Positions 8,402-17,300 of a DNA stretch of 34,955 nucleotides are shown piece after piece. The stretch lies in NCBI GenBank assembly GCA_021373255.1, contig JAJFTD010000141.1, positions 1-34,955 on the forward strand, written 5' to 3'. The notes beneath the pieces are model-generated. The model was given only the letters and a program-made list of their open reading frames with translations, had not been told where the DNA came from and did no database searches. Numbering within the stretch: the stretch's first letter is position 1; the number at the start of each line of letters is the position of its first letter. Source of the DNA: a bacterium. GTDB lineage: Bacteria; Armatimonadota; UBA5829. The position numbers and the translations under genes were made by a program.

Positions 8402-8869
8402 ATGATAGTCGGTTCATACGGGGGAATCGTTTTTGAAACCTCCAGTGATATGCTGTTCAGTTTCGATTCCCTCCACTCCGAGGCTTCCGCAAGAATTGAA
8501 ACTACCGATATTATCGGCAGGCGACCAGCGTTAAAGTTCCTGGGACCGGGCGGCGAGACCGTGACATTCAACATGCGGCTCTGCTCGACTTACGTAGATA
8601 ACCCGCTAATTGAGTATAACCGATTGCGGGACATGCGTGACAGTGGCAAGGCCGCAACTCTGGTGATTGGATCCAAACCATTCCCCAGTGATCGCGCAGC
8701 CGTGAAATGGGTGATCGAATCTCTTTCGGCTGATCTGAACCACTTCAGTCGACATGGAGAGCCGAAGCTGATCGAGATTCAGGTAACACTCAAGGAGTAT
8801 TCCAGATCAGAGACACAGAGCAACATCTATTCAGGCTTGCCAGCATCGATTAGTTCAACTACCGCATAG
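8402..8869 (+). CDS. P2 gpU-like phage tail protein
   Basis: This is a 155-residue protein that opens with IVGSYGGIVFETSS and continues with GRRPALKFLGPGGETVTFNMRL, matching the P2 gpU family (phage tail protein U). The family is a tail assembly protein. The ATG follows the spike stop codon with no gap and is preceded by GGAGG. Its location between spike V and wedge W differs from P2, where U lies next to T and D, but this order is frequent in Gram-positive myophages. Confidence 0.78.
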   Translation: MIVGSYGGIVFETSSDMLFSFDSLHSEASARIETTDIIGRRPALKFLGPGGETVTFNMRLCSTYVDNPLIEYNRLRDMRDSGKAATLVIGSKPFPSDRAAVKWVIESLSADLNHFSRHGEPKLIEIQVTLKEYSRSETQSNIYSGLPASISSTTA

Positions 8870-8876
8870 GTGAAAC

Positions 8877-9158
8877 ATGTATAATCTCAATCCAGATTTA
8901 ACTACAGAGATAGATCAAAACGTTGAGCTGATTACAGCGACCCCGCGTGGGAGTGTTCCACTATCAAGAACCCTGGGCCTGGACGCTAGTTTGCTCGATT
9001 TGTCGGGAACGCGCGGCCAGGCTCTGTATACGGCCGCTGTCTATGATTCGCTACCCGAGCAAGAACCGCGCATACATGTAACTGATGTGTCATTTGCCGA
9101 AGGCAATAATCAGGGCGAAGTGAAACCAATAGTGAGGTATGAGGTGGTATCGGCATGA
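8877..9158 (+). CDS. phage baseplate wedge protein W (gp25-like)
   Basis: This 93-residue protein is of the gpW/T4 gp25 baseplate family. The signature is the helix VELITATPRGSVPLSRTLGLD, in which an Ile-x-Thr-x-Pro-Arg-Gly motif precedes a short Pro-Leu segment, and a C-terminal strand (VKPIVRYEVV). gp25-type proteins anchor the first sheath ring on the baseplate. The start has an AGGTG motif 4 bases upstream. It overlaps the J gene by four bases. Confidence 0.82.
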   Translation: MYNLNPDLTTEIDQNVELITATPRGSVPLSRTLGLDASLLDLSGTRGQALYTAAVYDSLPEQEPRIHVTDVSFAEGNNQGEVKPIVRYEVVSA

Positions 9159-10255
9159 AGTTCGTTGAGGACAACGTTGAAACCATACAGGCGAAGAACA
9201 TCACCCGTGCCGAGGCGGAACTCGGGCGCAAGTTATACCCTGGCGACCAGGAGCGTGTGCGGATCGGTCTCACTTCGTATATACAGTCACTGGTAGGTGC
9301 GGCCGTAAATTTCTCGGTTAATCAATGTAGACTGCGGGATGCAGAGGGTGAATCCCTCGATGCTCTCGCGGAGCTTCATGGCATTACCAGGAAACCCGCT
9401 GAACACGCTCGCACTACCCTGCGCTTTTCGCTGGCCGCACCGAGGCAGTCCGTGACCAGTATTCCAGAGGGGACGCGAGCTACGGTTATCGGCTCTGGTA
9501 TAGCTTTTGCCAGCATCGAATCCGCTGAGATCGCTATTGGAGACACGTATGTCGATGTTATAGCCGAGGCCGATATCGCGGGGCCTTCCGCAAACGGATA
9601 CCTGGCTGGCGAAATAGATCAACTTGTGGACATTGTTTCATTCATAGCCGAGGTTAGTAACCAGACCCCCAGTGCCGATGGTTCAGATCCGGAGACTGAT
9701 GAGCATTTCCGAGAACGCATTCGCGAAGCTCCGGAGGCCTACAGCACCGCCGGCAGTGAGGGTGCCTATAAGGCCATGGTTCGGGCCAGCCGAGCTGATG
9801 CAGACGGTATCAGTATACATAGTCCTGCGCCGCGCGAACTGGACATATATGTCACCCTCACCAATGGAGTGATTCCAGCGTCTGAGACATTGGCAGAGAT
9901 CGCGGACTATCTGAATGACGACTACCGTAGACCTATGAGTGATGTCGTGAGAATCAATGCGCCGACGCCGGTCCAATATACAGTCGCGTTTTCGTATTGG
10001 ATCAATCGGACTGACCAGGCGCGGGTGTCGGAGATTCAGGCAGCCATCGACGCGGCCGTTATCGATTACATCCTTTGGCAACGAAGCGAGATAGGCAGGG
10101 ATGTGAACCCATCCGAGCTGACAAGACGCCTTATGAATGCCGGCGCTCTACGCGTGGCCATTACGGCTCCCGTATATGCCGCTCTGGATTATTCGCAGCT
10201 TGCCGTGATAAATGGCGCTCCGGCTATCACATACGAAGGGCTGAGTGATCAGTAA
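9155..10255 (+). CDS. phage baseplate assembly protein J
   Basis: This 366-residue protein belongs to the baseplate J family (T4 gp6-like wedge). Family features seen are the N-terminal helical part with GESLDALAELHGITRKPAEHA, the beta sandwich IPEGTRATVIGSGIAFAS, the conserved PETDEHFRERIREAPEAYSTAGS helix (residues about 175-200), and the C-terminal DVNPSELTRRLMNAGA segment. It dimerises in the wedge and meets gpW and gpI, which flank it here with overlapping ends. Confidence 0.9.
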   Translation: MKFVEDNVETIQAKNITRAEAELGRKLYPGDQERVRIGLTSYIQSLVGAAVNFSVNQCRLRDAEGESLDALAELHGITRKPAEHARTTLRFSLAAPRQSVTSIPEGTRATVIGSGIAFASIESAEIAIGDTYVDVIAEADIAGPSANGYLAGEIDQLVDIVSFIAEVSNQTPSADGSDPETDEHFRERIREAPEAYSTAGSEGAYKAMVRASRADADGISIHSPAPRELDIYVTLTNGVIPASETLAEIADYLNDDYRRPMSDVVRINAPTPVQYTVAFSYWINRTDQARVSEIQAAIDAAVIDYILWQRSEIGRDVNPSELTRRLMNAGALRVAITAPVYAALDYSQLAVINGAPAITYEGLSDQ

Positions 10256-10827
10256 TGCCGAATATGGAGCTTGCCAATCTGGAGTCACGCAGGCTATTGC
10301 CGCAGAACCTGTCGACCGATGAGGTGCTGTCCGCGATTCTCAACGCTACAGACACATACTGGCAAGAGCTTGCTGTAGCTATACCAACCCTCGCGATACT
10401 CGCCACAATCGATCAGCAGCCGGAAAATGTTATAGATGATCTTGCGTGGCAGTTTCATGTTGATTACTGGAATGCAGGATGGGACTTGGCCACCAAACGC
10501 ACTGCAGTAAAAAACTCATTCAGATTGCACAAACTAGCGGGCACGCGAGGTGCAGTCAATGACCTGATACGGATAATATGGGGCGATGGTGCTATTGTCA
10601 GCGAATGGTGGCAGCACGGTGGAGAACCCGGTACATTCGATGTTACACTGACCAACGGAATCAGCCAAGCTGCAGTTAATGAATTTGTGGCGTCGATTCG
10701 CATGGTGAAACGTGCCACGGATCATATAAACGTTTCTATACCTACCATAGTACCAGACTCCGGCCTGCACATTGCGCCGGTGGTCCATATCATCACACCA
10801 ATGCGGTTTATTGTGCCGGAGGAATAA
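10255..10827 (+). CDS. phage tail protein I (baseplate wedge, fibre attachment)
   Basis: This 190-residue gpI homologue (TIGR01634-type pattern) has LLPQNLSTDEVLSAI at the N terminus, ENVIDDLAWQFHVDYWNAGW in the middle and KRTAVKNSFRLHKLAGTRGA thereafter. gpI sits at the baseplate edge and holds the tail fibres. It overlaps J by one base (TAATG) and the fibre gene by one base at its end, so J, I and fibre are translationally coupled. Confidence 0.88.
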   Translation: MPNMELANLESRRLLPQNLSTDEVLSAILNATDTYWQELAVAIPTLAILATIDQQPENVIDDLAWQFHVDYWNAGWDLATKRTAVKNSFRLHKLAGTRGAVNDLIRIIWGDGAIVSEWWQHGGEPGTFDVTLTNGISQAAVNEFVASIRMVKRATDHINVSIPTIVPDSGLHIAPVVHIITPMRFIVPEE

Positions 10828-12395
10828 TGAGCACTTACATTACTATCTTGACAACTGCCGGGAAACAGCTCCTACAAGATGTGCAAAACGGCACAGGGAA
10901 GCTCGATTATACGCTGTTCAAGTGCGGCTCGGGCGAGATCGGCGCGGGCGATCCGACAGCACTTAACGATCTTATTAGTACGCAGCAGGAATTCAGCGCC
11001 ATTGATATCAAGCGCGATGAGAACAATATACCATTTGTATGGTGCTGGTTCAGTAACGCCGGTGTTATTACTGGCTATTACCGTATGGAGATGGGGCTAT
11101 TCGGTAGGGAGCATGGCGGTAATACAGATACGTTGATCGCCTATTTCTACGCCGAGACGCAGGCCAACGCTGACTATATCCCCGTTCCCGATGGTGGCAT
11201 AGCAGTCAGCAGCCCGGTAGGGTTCCATGTAGCTGCGTCTGCCGATCTCGAATTGGCTGTTACGGTGGACGCCTCACTTTACGGGCTGAGTTTGGACCGA
11301 TGGGCCGCTCACCTCGCCGGAGCTGGTGGCGCTGATCAGCACCCTAATGCTACGGCGGCTATACCGGGATTAATGCCAGCTGCTGACAAAGCCAAGCTCG
11401 ATGGACACATCAACACTATTACACCCACTAAGGGCACATCCATTCACGGCAGTGCCACAACCACATCGTCTGGTTTTATGAGTGCGGTTGATAAGGCGAA
11501 CGTAGATGCCCACATAAACACCACCACACCTACTAAAGGTACAACTATCCATAGCAGTGCTACAACCACATCATCCGGCTTTATGGGTTCATCTGACAAG
11601 ATGAAGCTCGATGGCATAGCCGCCGGTGCGGAAGTCAATCAGAATGTATTCTCCAGCGTAAAAGTTGGCACTACAACCATAGCAGCAGACGCCAAAACCG
11701 ATGTGCTAGAACTCGCCGGTAGCACATATATAACTCTGACTCCGGATGCCGCGAACGATAAGGTTGTTATTGAAGGGCAGAACTTGACCCCGTCTTCGCA
11801 TATTGGCAGTAATGGCAATGCTCATGCTGTTGCTACACAAGCCGCAAACGGGTTTATGAGTGCAGCTGATAAAACCAAACTCGATGGCCTCAATTATGTG
11901 AATCTATCAACTTATCAGAATATCTATGGCGGCAAGACTTTCTATGATCCGATCTGCGCTTATGACGACAGTGCACCGCTCACTGGATTGCAATTCAAGA
12001 TAACTGCAGAGGGTGGATATGCGGTCAGATTGATCAATAAAACCGGCGCGGCCAGCATTAAAGGAATGGCCGTAAAAATTGCATCTACGATGGATGGTGC
12101 ATTTGCAGTCCATAATGTAGCCTATGACTGCGTAGCAGGTTTTGTGTATGAATCCGGTATTGCAGATGGATCTGCAACTTGGGTGGTTGTGGCAGGTATT
12201 GCTAAGGCTCTGATAAAAGCGGGTGAGGCATTGATCTCTGGTGACTGGCTCGAAGCATTAAGTAATGGCCGAATGCAGAAATATACGAACCCTAACCAAG
12301 CATACACATCCCTTGGGCCAATTGTCTTGCAGGCCTGCAGTAATACCGGAGCAGAGCAGTTGGTAAGCGTGCTTATGGCTCATAATGTCGGATAA
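10827..12395 (+). CDS. phage tail fibre protein with internal repeats
   Basis: This 522-residue protein is probably the receptor-binding protein. Residues 1-150 match the phage tail-collar fibre N-terminal domain (DUF3751 type), starting MSTYITILTTAGKQLLQD. The shaft contains four related 'G-[FL]-M-x(3)-DK-x-K/N-[LV]-D-G/A' motifs, two of them within a 35-residue tandem repeat (residues about 194-263). The C-terminal part from about 364 onward looks like the DUF2190 capsid-cement/decoration domain (AVRLINKTGAASIKGMAVKI), an unusual tip. No separate fibre chaperone gene follows; the next feature is a terminator. Confidence 0.82.
   Translation: MSTYITILTTAGKQLLQDVQNGTGKLDYTLFKCGSGEIGAGDPTALNDLISTQQEFSAIDIKRDENNIPFVWCWFSNAGVITGYYRMEMGLFGREHGGNTDTLIAYFYAETQANADYIPVPDGGIAVSSPVGFHVAASADLELAVTVDASLYGLSLDRWAAHLAGAGGADQHPNATAAIPGLMPAADKAKLDGHINTITPTKGTSIHGSATTTSSGFMSAVDKANVDAHINTTTPTKGTTIHSSATTTSSGFMGSSDKMKLDGIAAGAEVNQNVFSSVKVGTTTIAADAKTDVLELAGSTYITLTPDAANDKVVIEGQNLTPSSHIGSNGNAHAVATQAANGFMSAADKTKLDGLNYVNLSTYQNIYGGKTFYDPICAYDDSAPLTGLQFKITAEGGYAVRLINKTGAASIKGMAVKIASTMDGAFAVHNVAYDCVAGFVYESGIADGSATWVVVAGIAKALIKAGEALISGDWLEALSNGRMQKYTNPNQAYTSLGPIVLQACSNTGAEQLVSVLMAHNVG
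11406..11615 (+). repeat. two tandem 105-bp repeats in the tail fibre gene
   Basis: Copies run 11406-11510 and 11511-11615. Both encode a 35-residue unit beginning His-Ile-Asn-Thr, with shared phrases TPTKGT, SATTTSSGFM and DK. They differ at many third codon positions, so the duplication is old and kept for protein structure. Confidence 0.85.
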
Positions 12396-12423
12396 GTAGT
12401 TTGGACAATTCTATTGAGTAGTC

Positions 12424-12450
12424 GCCCCGGCGCTGACCGGGGCTATTTTT
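12424..12450 (+). terminator. Rho-independent terminator of the tail operon
   Basis: A perfect 7-bp GC-only stem (GCCCCGG at 12424-12430 and CCGGGGC at 12437-12443) with a 6-base loop is followed by TATTTTT. It lies 28 bases after the fibre stop codon, and separates the structural operon from the lysis genes. Confidence 0.9.
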
Positions 12451-12469
12451 GTAACTGGAGGACCTTACT

Positions 12470-12751
12470 ATGACAGCCGATGAACGCGAGCAGCTCGCCT
12501 CATTGAGATCACTGGTAACCAACGAGTTTGACCACATCACAAAACGACTAGACTCGCACTCAAATGACCTGCGAGCATTGGCGGTTAGTGTGAATAGAGT
12601 CGAATCGAAACTCGATACTCACGTTGCGGTCGAAACAGTGAGCGAGCCTGTTAAGGCGGAGGATCGGCGCTCGATGTGGGGTGTAGTCGTTGCAGTTATT
12701 GGCTTAATTGGTAGTGTTGTAGGCGGGTGGATCGCCGGTGGCCATCACTGA
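12470..12751 (+). CDS. XhlA-like haemolysin/holin accessory protein
   Basis: This 93-residue protein has an N-terminal acidic coiled coil (residues about 1-55, with heptads such as ITKRLDSHSNDLRALAVSVNRVESKLD) and one C-terminal membrane segment (MWGVVVAVIGLIGSVVGGWIAG). That is the layout of XhlA proteins, which act with a holin in release of phage or PBSX particles. GGAGG lies 8 bases before the ATG. Identity is by architecture and by the amidase two genes downstream. Confidence 0.65.
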   Translation: MTADEREQLASLRSLVTNEFDHITKRLDSHSNDLRALAVSVNRVESKLDTHVAVETVSEPVKAEDRRSMWGVVVAVIGLIGSVVGGWIAGGHH

Positions 12752-12780
12752 TATTCCATACGAAATACAAAGGTTTTTAT

Positions 12781-12811
12781 AGTCCGATCGCAATCAAGCG
12801 GCGGGCTTTTT
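12781..12811 (+). terminator. weak hairpin terminator between lysis genes
   Basis: AGTCCG (12781-12786) pairs with CGGGCT (12802-12807), with one G-U pair, and is followed by a T run. The 15-base loop makes it weak; it may only attenuate transcription into the holin and endolysin genes. Confidence 0.4.
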
Positions 12812-12836
12812 CATTCATCCAGAAAGGACAAATGAC

Positions 12837-13160
12837 ATGAATCTCAAAGGCATCTCACTGCAGGACTGGATCACGTTGATCGTAGGCATGCTCGGCTTCA
12901 TAAGCGCTTGCCTCTCACGCACAGACAGACTGCCGTCGTGGGCACGGAAGTGGCTGAAGAAGATAGGCGCTGCTCGCATTACAGACGCCATCGAGCGCGC
13001 TGCTGCTATTGCGGAGCTCACGCCAGACCAGCGGCAAAAGCAGGCTGTGGTCTATTTACAGAAGCTGTGCATCAAGGAGTTGGGATTCCCAGTTCCTACG
13101 AGTATAGCGAACCTACTGATCGAGCAAGTATATCAGCAGTGGAAGCGGAATCGGAGGTAG
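12837..13160 (+). CDS. phage holin, LLH-like
   Basis: This 107-residue protein has one N-terminal membrane helix (about residues 9-28, DWITLIVGMLGFISACLS) and a basic, helical C-terminal domain (AIERAAAIAELTPDQRQKQAVVYLQK and later SIANLLIEQVYQQWKRNRR). The layout and the terminal 'LIEQ.V' helix resemble holin superfamily 6 (LLH type). The gene is directly upstream of the amidase, and an AAAGGA motif precedes its ATG. A pore-forming role in lysis is inferred. Confidence 0.6.
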   Translation: MNLKGISLQDWITLIVGMLGFISACLSRTDRLPSWARKWLKKIGAARITDAIERAAAIAELTPDQRQKQAVVYLQKLCIKELGFPVPTSIANLLIEQVYQQWKRNRR

Positions 13161-13162
13161 AT

Positions 13163-13726
13163 ATGAGAGTCTGCTTAGATGCCGGCCACGGCCGGAAGAA
13201 TAACAAATCGACTGGGGCTCCTCCCGCCAACGGGATAGTGGAAGACGATTGGGCTTTGATGTTTGCTCAAAGACTTGGGCACTACCTTCGCGCCAGCGGA
13301 GCTGAAACAGTCTTTACCAGGACTGATAAGGCATTCGTCGCCTTGGCGAGTCGTGGGGCTCTGGCAAAAGCTAAATCCTGCGACTTCTTCCTGAGCATCC
13401 ACCTGAACTCAGCCGTATCGGACACTGCTCATGGATGTGAGGCGTTTGTGGCGTTGAATGACAAGCGTAGCCAAGCCATCGCTGCCAAGCTAGCATCTGT
13501 GGTATTCGCGGCTGGAATGCATGCCCGTGGGGTGAAGTGGGACAACCAAGGGCAGCACAAGAGTCTACGAGTGTTACGGGACACCTATGGGAGGATGCCA
13601 GCCGTGTTGATCGAGATGGGTTTCGTCACCAACATCTCAAATGCACGACGGCTTTCTGATAAGATTTGGTGCGAGAAAGCCGCGGAAGCCATGGCTAGAG
13701 CAATTATCAACAGCTACAGCTGCTAG
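13163..13726 (+). CDS. phage endolysin, N-acetylmuramoyl-L-alanine amidase (Amidase_3)
   Basis: This 187-residue zinc amidase cleaves the bond between muramic acid and L-alanine in peptidoglycan. The motifs are DAGHG with zinc ligand His9, Glu27, the SIHLNS strand with His80 and the LIEMGFVTN strand with catalytic Glu151. I chose the ATG at 13163, which has GGAGG 5 bases upstream and begins one residue before the first beta strand; the longer open frame back to 12908 only shadows the holin. The protein is just the catalytic domain, with no cell-wall-binding domain. It ends 2 bases before the convergent minus-strand nuclease gene. Confidence 0.92.
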   Translation: MRVCLDAGHGRKNNKSTGAPPANGIVEDDWALMFAQRLGHYLRASGAETVFTRTDKAFVALASRGALAKAKSCDFFLSIHLNSAVSDTAHGCEAFVALNDKRSQAIAAKLASVVFAAGMHARGVKWDNQGQHKSLRVLRDTYGRMPAVLIEMGFVTNISNARRLSDKIWCEKAAEAMARAIINSYSC

Positions 13727-13728
13727 AC

Positions 13729-14388
13729 CTAATAATGGTGACGAAGATCAATCCAGAGGTGACGTAGGTGAAAGCGGGTTACAGGAAACATACGCTCAAA
13801 AATATTGTCCAGCCGACTCACTCCATTTAAACACCAACCGTCCATTGAGAGCTTAATTACAGGGATCTTGTGGCTGCTGGCGCGCGTGTTGACCTGCGCC
13901 AGCACTCTCTCTGGCTCCGCATTCTGCAGGTAGCCAATCATCGCACCGGAGCAGCAGTCACGCCCATAACTATGACTGGGATCCAGAAACCGCTTAACAC
14001 CGTCATCTACGTAGTCATTGCTAAAGTGGCTATCTCCAAGGCGTTTGCACTCAACATTATAATAGACACTCAACTGTGCCACGTCATCAATAAGCTGGTG
14101 CTGAAAGTCAGGGCGTTTGAACACGGCTGAGACGCGCACTGGATCTGACACGCGCGGCTGAGTTGGCGCATTGAACACAGGTATCATGTCGAAACCACGA
14201 CCGACCTGCCTGAGCCTAAGGTTTGCAGTCTCTAGACACTGAGAAAGAGTCCTACTAATGTCGTCCTCGTCAGTCACAGTTTTTAGATCGCGATTCTGAA
14301 GTAATTCTATCGCTGCGAAAAACAGCTCAAGCAGTCTGCCCTCATACTTCGTCCATAGCCGCGTTCCAATTAGCTGTGGCCGCCTCAT
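13729..14388 (-). CDS. PD-(D/E)XK nuclease-like protein, probable restriction partner
   Basis: This 219-residue protein carries a clear PD-(D/E)XK arrangement: Pro93-Asp94, then 18 residues, then Glu113-Cys-Lys115 (VECKRLG). After it comes a YVDDGVKRFLD helix and a SYGRDCCSGAMIGYLQN segment, which resemble the helix-strand end of restriction-type nuclease folds. An N-terminal helical part (residues 15-60) may serve recognition or contact. It starts 4 bases inside the methyltransferase stop region (14385-14388 overlap), so the two genes are coupled and likely act together. I could not match it to a named family; the nuclease assignment rests on the motif and context. Confidence 0.7.
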   Translation of the reverse strand: MRRPQLIGTRLWTKYEGRLLELFFAAIELLQNRDLKTVTDEDDISRTLSQCLETANLRLRQVGRGFDMIPVFNAPTQPRVSDPVRVSAVFKRPDFQHQLIDDVAQLSVYYNVECKRLGDSHFSNDYVDDGVKRFLDPSHSYGRDCCSGAMIGYLQNAEPERVLAQVNTRASSHKIPVIKLSMDGWCLNGVSRLDNIFERMFPVTRFHLRHLWIDLRHHY

Positions 14389-17300
14389 AATTGCACATCC
14401 TCAAGCAGCATCGCTTGTGCTAGCGTTGCCTCAGCATCTTCCCGCGCCGCACTTCGCGTCCACAGTCGTCTCTCATCTCGCTTGATTATGACAATATCTG
14501 TTGCAGAAACCACTCGCAAGATACCATCGATCAAGACATTGCTGGCGCCATGGGTCTGCAGGCTGCTGATGGCGAGATCTTGTAGAAGCTGCTGCCATTT
14601 CTCTTCGTCTGAATCTTCGGGCGGCGGCAGGGGTTCTGAACGGAATTGACTGGAAAAGATAACTGCCAGCATTGAGGACCCTCGGTGCGGCTGCACAATA
14701 CGCCAACAAAACTCCTCGTCTGGTTCTAGTTGATAACTCCAAGACGATAGAAACGATTGTAGATACCCTTCGATTGGTATTTGCTCCGCGCAGCTGCTGT
14801 GTAGGTCATCAATGACCCCGTGGCGCTTTGATAGACCATCTAAAGAAACTGGTTTAACCGCTGATCCTCGCCATTTATTGAAGAAGAGGTCCAGCTCATA
14901 GTCAATCATATCGCACACTCGTTCCCGCTCTGGAACTGTCAGTTGATATAAGTCTAGGATAGCCTCATCCAGTTCCAGTTTCTTGTGATGGATCTTGCGA
15001 GAGTCATAAATATCCCTCGGATCAAGGGAAGATAGCTCATCTACCAGACGAACGATGCTTGTACGTGTGTATTCATCTTCGGGCAATCGTATCGGTATGT
15101 CCAATATTGAATGCTTGTGGATCGCATTGTGCCACGGTCCCCAAGAACCAACTGTCATCCAGAGGTAATATCTGGCCAAAGAAGACCAGCAGATGCCAAC
15201 AATGATCTTGGCCACATCAGGGAAGTCATTATTCAAGCGTATGCCGAATACCGAATGTTTGAAACAGTAAGGCTCGTTATCAAGCCGGATCTGCAGTTCC
15301 TTCTGCACGCCACGTCGTACAACAAGGCGCAGACCCTGATAAACGCTCTTGTTTCCCAATCTGGAGACATTCTTCGGAACATCGACAAGAGAGGCTTTTG
15401 GAAGTGGTCCATATCTCCAAACATGTTTGGTAGGTAGCACCTTGTATTCGGCAATATCCTTCGATGACACGGAAGAAGAGCTCTTCCGCTCATCCATGAA
15501 ACCGACCCCGCTATCGATGTATATGGACTTCCCGTCTATATCAAGCTGACAGATGTTGGGGTGTGCTCTCAATGCACGAACTAGCGCCCAGTCCATATGG
15601 CCACCCCACCAATAGATCTTCCATATTTCGTCGTGCGCCAAGGCGTCAGCCTGAGACACCGACTTCAAATCAGCACGACTGAGGACTACTGACCGAAGCT
15701 TTGCCGCCATAGACGTCTTCTTGGCTGACCAGTATTCAAAGCGATGGTTCGGATTCCATGTGGACAGATCAAATACAACGCAAGCAAACGGAGCCGCCGC
15801 TCCCGCGAAATAGGTATCTGCGAGATGCGCAAAGTTGGTAAGCTTGACTAACTTGGCTCGTGTGAGCCACTGCTCCCTAAATTGGCGACTCTTGTTCTCG
15901 TGCTTGAAAAACACACCAGTCGATACTAATAACCCAGCCCGTCCACCAGGAGCAAGAAGATCCATTGCCCGGTGGATAAAGAGTTGCGAGTACTCATCGT
16001 CTCCAGCCGTATAGCCACGGTCTTCACACCAGTCTTTAGCCACTTGCAGGGCTTTCTTGCCCTCCTTGTCATTTGATCGAGGACTGCCCCACGGTGGATT
16101 ACCAATGACAACGTCGAAACATCCGTCGCCAAACCCGTGACTCAATTCAGAGCTATTGGCTCCCTCTATATCAAAGGCATTGGAAACAAGAAGAGTATCA
16201 AAATACTGATCAGGGTCACGGATCACGTGTTCACTCTTGAGAAGATTCGGTAGCCGCGGGCTGTGTCGGATATCTTTCGGCTCCTGACAGTCAAGGAGGG
16301 CTAAATACAGACTGAATGCTGCAACGCGCACAGCCTCTGGATTGATGTCTATGCCTGCTAGTTGGTCGCGCATAATCTCGCGAAGTTCATTCCTATTCAG
16401 CTCTCTCTCAAGCCCTCGCATTTTATAACGCACAAGCCGCCTATATGCTTTGACCAAGAAGATACCGGATCCACATGATGGATCAATAATACGTGGCTTG
16501 CGTTGGAGAACGCTTTCATCTAGCACCTGAGACAACACATACTCTACCAGAGCATCTGGAGTGTAATGTGTACCATTGTCGGCCTCGTCTTCTTTGGCCT
16601 TATAGAACTCCTCGTAGATGCTGCTGATGAGCTCTATCGGGATCACATCAAACTTATAGGCATGGAAGAATAGCCTCAGTTGATTGTCCGCAGCCCCCAC
16701 TAGGAATCGTTGTAGCATGCGAAGGTGTTTTGACGTAACAACATCATTCTCGTCTGCGCTGGACGGGAACGCATCACCATTAAAATCCTTTGCAATCTGA
16801 GCGAAGAGTGCATACGTGAACTCCTTGCTGTTCAGTACTCGCGGATAGAGAAGCCTGTGCATCTCCTCATCCATTAGATTGAACGGCAATGGAGCTTCTA
16901 GAATGGCCTGCCATTCAGGGTGTCCATGGGCTACATTCAGAAAGTATTCTTCATCTATGATACCTCGATCTTCCAGATACCGTATGAAGATCGAGCGGCC
17001 TAACAATGCATGCACGTACGAAACGTCTAGGCTTTGCTGTAGCTGTTCTCGGATGGTACGCAAGTCGCGGATGAGCGCCTGATCGGCCCTATCGCAACTC
17101 TTCGGAAGACGATCCTCATTAAGTAGTCTTCCAGTCTCCAGTTCCTCTGCCCGAAACCGTGAAAGACAACGCTGCACGTCAGCGGCCGCCTTAACGCCTC
17201 CTAGCACGCGGTTGTGACTGTCGATCGACTCTCCTGGCCCAACTGGAGGCCTAGAAAGGTCCAGTACACGCAGATCACCCGGCATAGCTAGAAACAGGAA

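Noticed and set aside
11406-11615. CRISPR-like repeats
   Set aside because: The repeats are coding, adjacent without spacers and diverged at third positions; no cas genes are present.
12908-13162. Long upstream extension of the amidase reading frame
   Set aside because: It shadows the holin gene in another frame; GGAGG and the ATG at 13163 place the start right at the first catalytic strand.
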